Below are positions 5,665-6,637 of a stretch of 6,637 nt of DNA, piece after piece (positions within the stretch are counted from its first letter, which is position 1; every line of letters starts with the position of its first letter). Source of the stretch: Novosphingobium sp. UBA1948 (lineage in GTDB: Bacteria > Pseudomonadota > Alphaproteobacteria > Sphingomonadales > Sphingomonadaceae). The position numbers were made by a program, and so were the translations under genes. The notes under the pieces are model-generated. The model saw nothing but the letters and a program-made list of their open reading frames with translations. It did not search any database and had not been told where the DNA came from. Location: assembly GCA_002336765.1 (NCBI GenBank), contig DDES01000135.1, forward strand, positions 1 to 6,637, in the 5' to 3' direction.

Positions 5665-5844
5665 TCAATCGGGGTCGCGCCTTGCACCTTCCACCGTGCG
5701 TTCGATCCGCGCGCGCTCGACGTCGGCAAGGCGCTTCTCACCCTTGGTGCGACCGTGGGCGGCGCGGTTGGCCTCGGCCTGCCGCGTGGCGTCGGCGCGC
5801 GCCCTGGCCTTGCGCGCCATGCGCAGGTTGATGATGTCGGCCAT
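5665..5844 (-). CDS. DUF4169 family small basic protein
   Basis: Encodes 59 residues starting MADIINLRMARKARARADA. The opening (I/V)NLRxARKxxAR pattern, the central AANRAAHGRTKGEK-like stretch (25-37) and the small, highly charged composition match the DUF4169 family, which is found mainly in Alphaproteobacteria and has no known function. The start is fixed by an excellent ribosome-binding site, AAGGAGA, 7 nt upstream. Longer versions of the frame (to 6006) lack support and would run into the sdhB upstream region. It has no signal peptide or membrane segment; the sequence looks helical and Arg/Ala-rich, compatible with nucleic-acid or ribosome association, but this is speculative. It is the first gene of a two-gene unit with the MFS transporter and is divergent from sdhB. 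Confidence 0.87.
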   Translation of the reverse strand: MADIINLRMARKARARADATRQAEANRAAHGRTKGEKRLADVERARIERTVEGARRDPD

Positions 5845-5850
5845 CGCGGA

Positions 5851-5857
5851 TCTCCTT
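5851..5857 (-). promoter_or_regulatory. strong Shine-Dalgarno site of the DUF4169 gene
   Basis: On the minus strand AAGGAGA lies 7 nt before the ATG at 5844. It is the best ribosome-binding site in the window and decides the start of this small gene against longer upstream alternatives. Confidence 0.75.
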
Positions 5858-5879
5858 AGCAAAGGTCCTTCTGGCGCGC

Positions 5880-5894
5880 GCGGCACTCTGCCGC
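5880..5894. repeat. small hairpin in the presumed DUF4169 leader
   Basis: GCGGCA-CTC-TGCCGC is a perfect 6-bp inverted repeat with a 3-nt loop, about 22 nt upstream of the DUF4169 ribosome-binding site. It would fold in the mRNA leader of that gene if transcription begins farther upstream. The role is unknown; it may be chance in GC-rich DNA. Confidence 0.3.
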
Positions 5895-5947
5895 AACCGC
5901 AAAAACGCCACCTGCGGCCGGCGCAAACCCATGCCGCCCGCGCCCCA

Positions 5948-6002
5948 CTTTGGTCTAGCCTGCGTTGCGATGCACAAACTTTCCTTGCCCCTTTGGTCCA
6001 AA
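5948..6002. promoter_or_regulatory. repeated CTTTGGTC elements in the sdhB / DUF4169 divergent region
   Basis: The octamer CTTTGGTC occurs at 5948-5955 and again at 5991-5998, 43 bp apart (about four helical turns). The second copy is part of a perfect palindrome, TTTGG-T-CCAAA (5992-6002). The element sits between the divergent DUF4169 and sdhB genes (gap 5845-6092), a plausible place for a shared regulator. No clear -35/-10 pair could be assigned to either gene here; TTGCCC (5986-5991) with TAGACA after 16 nt is only a weak possibility for sdhB. I see no gene in this gap. Confidence 0.3.
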
Positions 6003-6092
6003 ACACTAGACAGGCGGCGAAGAGGGCGGCTATGCGCCCCTTGAATCGCCGCTGGTCGGCGAACAGTCGTTGTCAGATGGAAAGCTGCGGAT

Positions 6093-6637
6093 ATGGCCGA
6101 ATTCTCTCTCCCCGCGAACAGCAAGATCAGCAAGAAGGGCGTTGTCCACAAGGCTGAGGGCGCCACCCGCGTGAAGAAATTCACCGTCTATCGCTACGAT
6201 CCCGACAGCGGCGAAAACCCCCGCTACGACACGTTCGAGATCGATCTCGACAAGTGCGGCCCGATGGTGCTCGACGCGCTGCTGGTGATGAAGAACGAGA
6301 AGGACAGCACGCTGACCTTCCGTCGCTCGTGCCGCGAGGGCATCTGCGGGTCTTGCGCCATGAACATCAATGGCCGCAACGGTCTGGCCTGCACCATGGC
6401 GATCGAGGATCTGAAGGGCGATATCCGCATCACCCCGCTGCCGCATATGGAAGTGATCAAGGACCTCGTGCCCGACTTCACCCATTTCTATGCGCAATAT
6501 GCCTCGATCCGTCCTTGGCTGCAGACCGTCTCCACCACGCCTTCGGGCAAGGAGCGCCTGCAGAGCCCCGAACAGCGCGAGAAGCTCGACGGCCTCTACG
6601 AGTGTATCCTGTGCGCCTGCTGCTCGACCTCGTGCCC
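6093..6637 (+). CDS. sdhB: succinate dehydrogenase iron-sulfur subunit SdhB (partial, 3' end off the window)
   Basis: The electron-transfer subunit of succinate:quinone oxidoreductase (respiratory complex II, TCA cycle), passing electrons from SdhA to quinone at the inner membrane. 181 complete codons are present out of roughly 260 expected. The N-terminal ferredoxin-like domain carries the [2Fe-2S] ligands Cys80, Cys85, Cys88 (SCREGICGSCAM) and Cys100. The C-terminal domain begins with YECILCACCSTSC: Cys171, Cys174 and Cys177 are the [4Fe-4S] ligands, and Cys181 is the first ligand of the [3Fe-4S] cluster. The window ends there, so the remaining ligands are not seen. ATG at 6093 has GGAAAG 8 nt upstream; the N-terminus MAEFSLPANSKI is typical of alphaproteobacterial SdhB. 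The gene directly upstream is divergent, so it starts its own transcription unit instead of following sdhA. Confidence 0.97.
   Translation, partial: MAEFSLPANSKISKKGVVHKAEGATRVKKFTVYRYDPDSGENPRYDTFEIDLDKCGPMVLDALLVMKNEKDSTLTFRRSCREGICGSCAMNINGRNGLACTMAIEDLKGDIRITPLPHMEVIKDLVPDFTHFYAQYASIRPWLQTVSTTPSGKERLQSPEQREKLDGLYECILCACCSTSC

Noticed and set aside
6030..6497. 155-residue minus-strand open frame
   Set aside because: It is antisense to sdhB, whose cysteine ligands are unmistakable. It has no motif or ribosome-binding support of its own.

Overview
The window looks like a piece of a high-GC alphaproteobacterial chromosome, most likely a sphingomonad (Novosphingobium-like). This is an inference. 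It rests on the GC-rich codon use, an alphaproteobacterial-type succinate dehydrogenase iron-sulfur subunit, a DUF4169 protein (a family I know mainly from Alphaproteobacteria), and PEP-CTERM surface proteins next to ordinary housekeeping genes. I see no tRNA, rRNA, CRISPR array, insertion sequence or phage gene.

Layout. (1) 1-2163, minus strand: two tandem paralogous exported proteins. The one at 1095-1973 has a complete PEP-CTERM sorting tail. The one at 1-870 runs off the left edge inside a Pro/Ala-rich linker. They share an N-terminal block, a central block ending in a Cys pair, and a 'GSW' strand near the C-terminus. An AT-rich segment and a terminator-like hairpin separate them. A perfect 13-bp inverted repeat (2115-2148) lies upstream of the pair. 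(2) 2164-3279, minus strand: an exported PrxQ/BCP-type peroxiredoxin preceded by an exported protein with two SH3-like domains, probably co-transcribed. (3) 3400-4449, plus strand, divergent from the SH3 gene: an NADP-type D-2-hydroxyacid dehydrogenase of the glyoxylate/hydroxypyruvate reductase class. (4) 4446-5844, minus strand: a DUF4169 small basic protein followed 7 nt later by a 12-TM MFS transporter (YnfM-like). The transporter stop codon overlaps the dehydrogenase stop codon in a shared CTAG. (5) 6093-end, plus strand: sdhB, cut by the window edge just inside its [4Fe-4S] cysteine cluster, with its own 248-bp upstream region and no sdhA in front of it.

How the genes relate. No single pathway is evident. 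Four genes encode exported or envelope proteins: two PEP-CTERM-type proteins that would be sorted by an exosortase outside this window, the SH3 protein and the peroxiredoxin. The rest are central metabolism (sdhB, hydroxyacid dehydrogenase) and transport. I do not see a convincing new multi-gene system. The items most worth a second look are the paralogous PEP-CTERM pair with an unnamed shared domain, the perfect inverted repeat at 2115-2148, the peroxiredoxin's atypical cysteine arrangement, and sdhB standing apart from sdhA on its upstream side.
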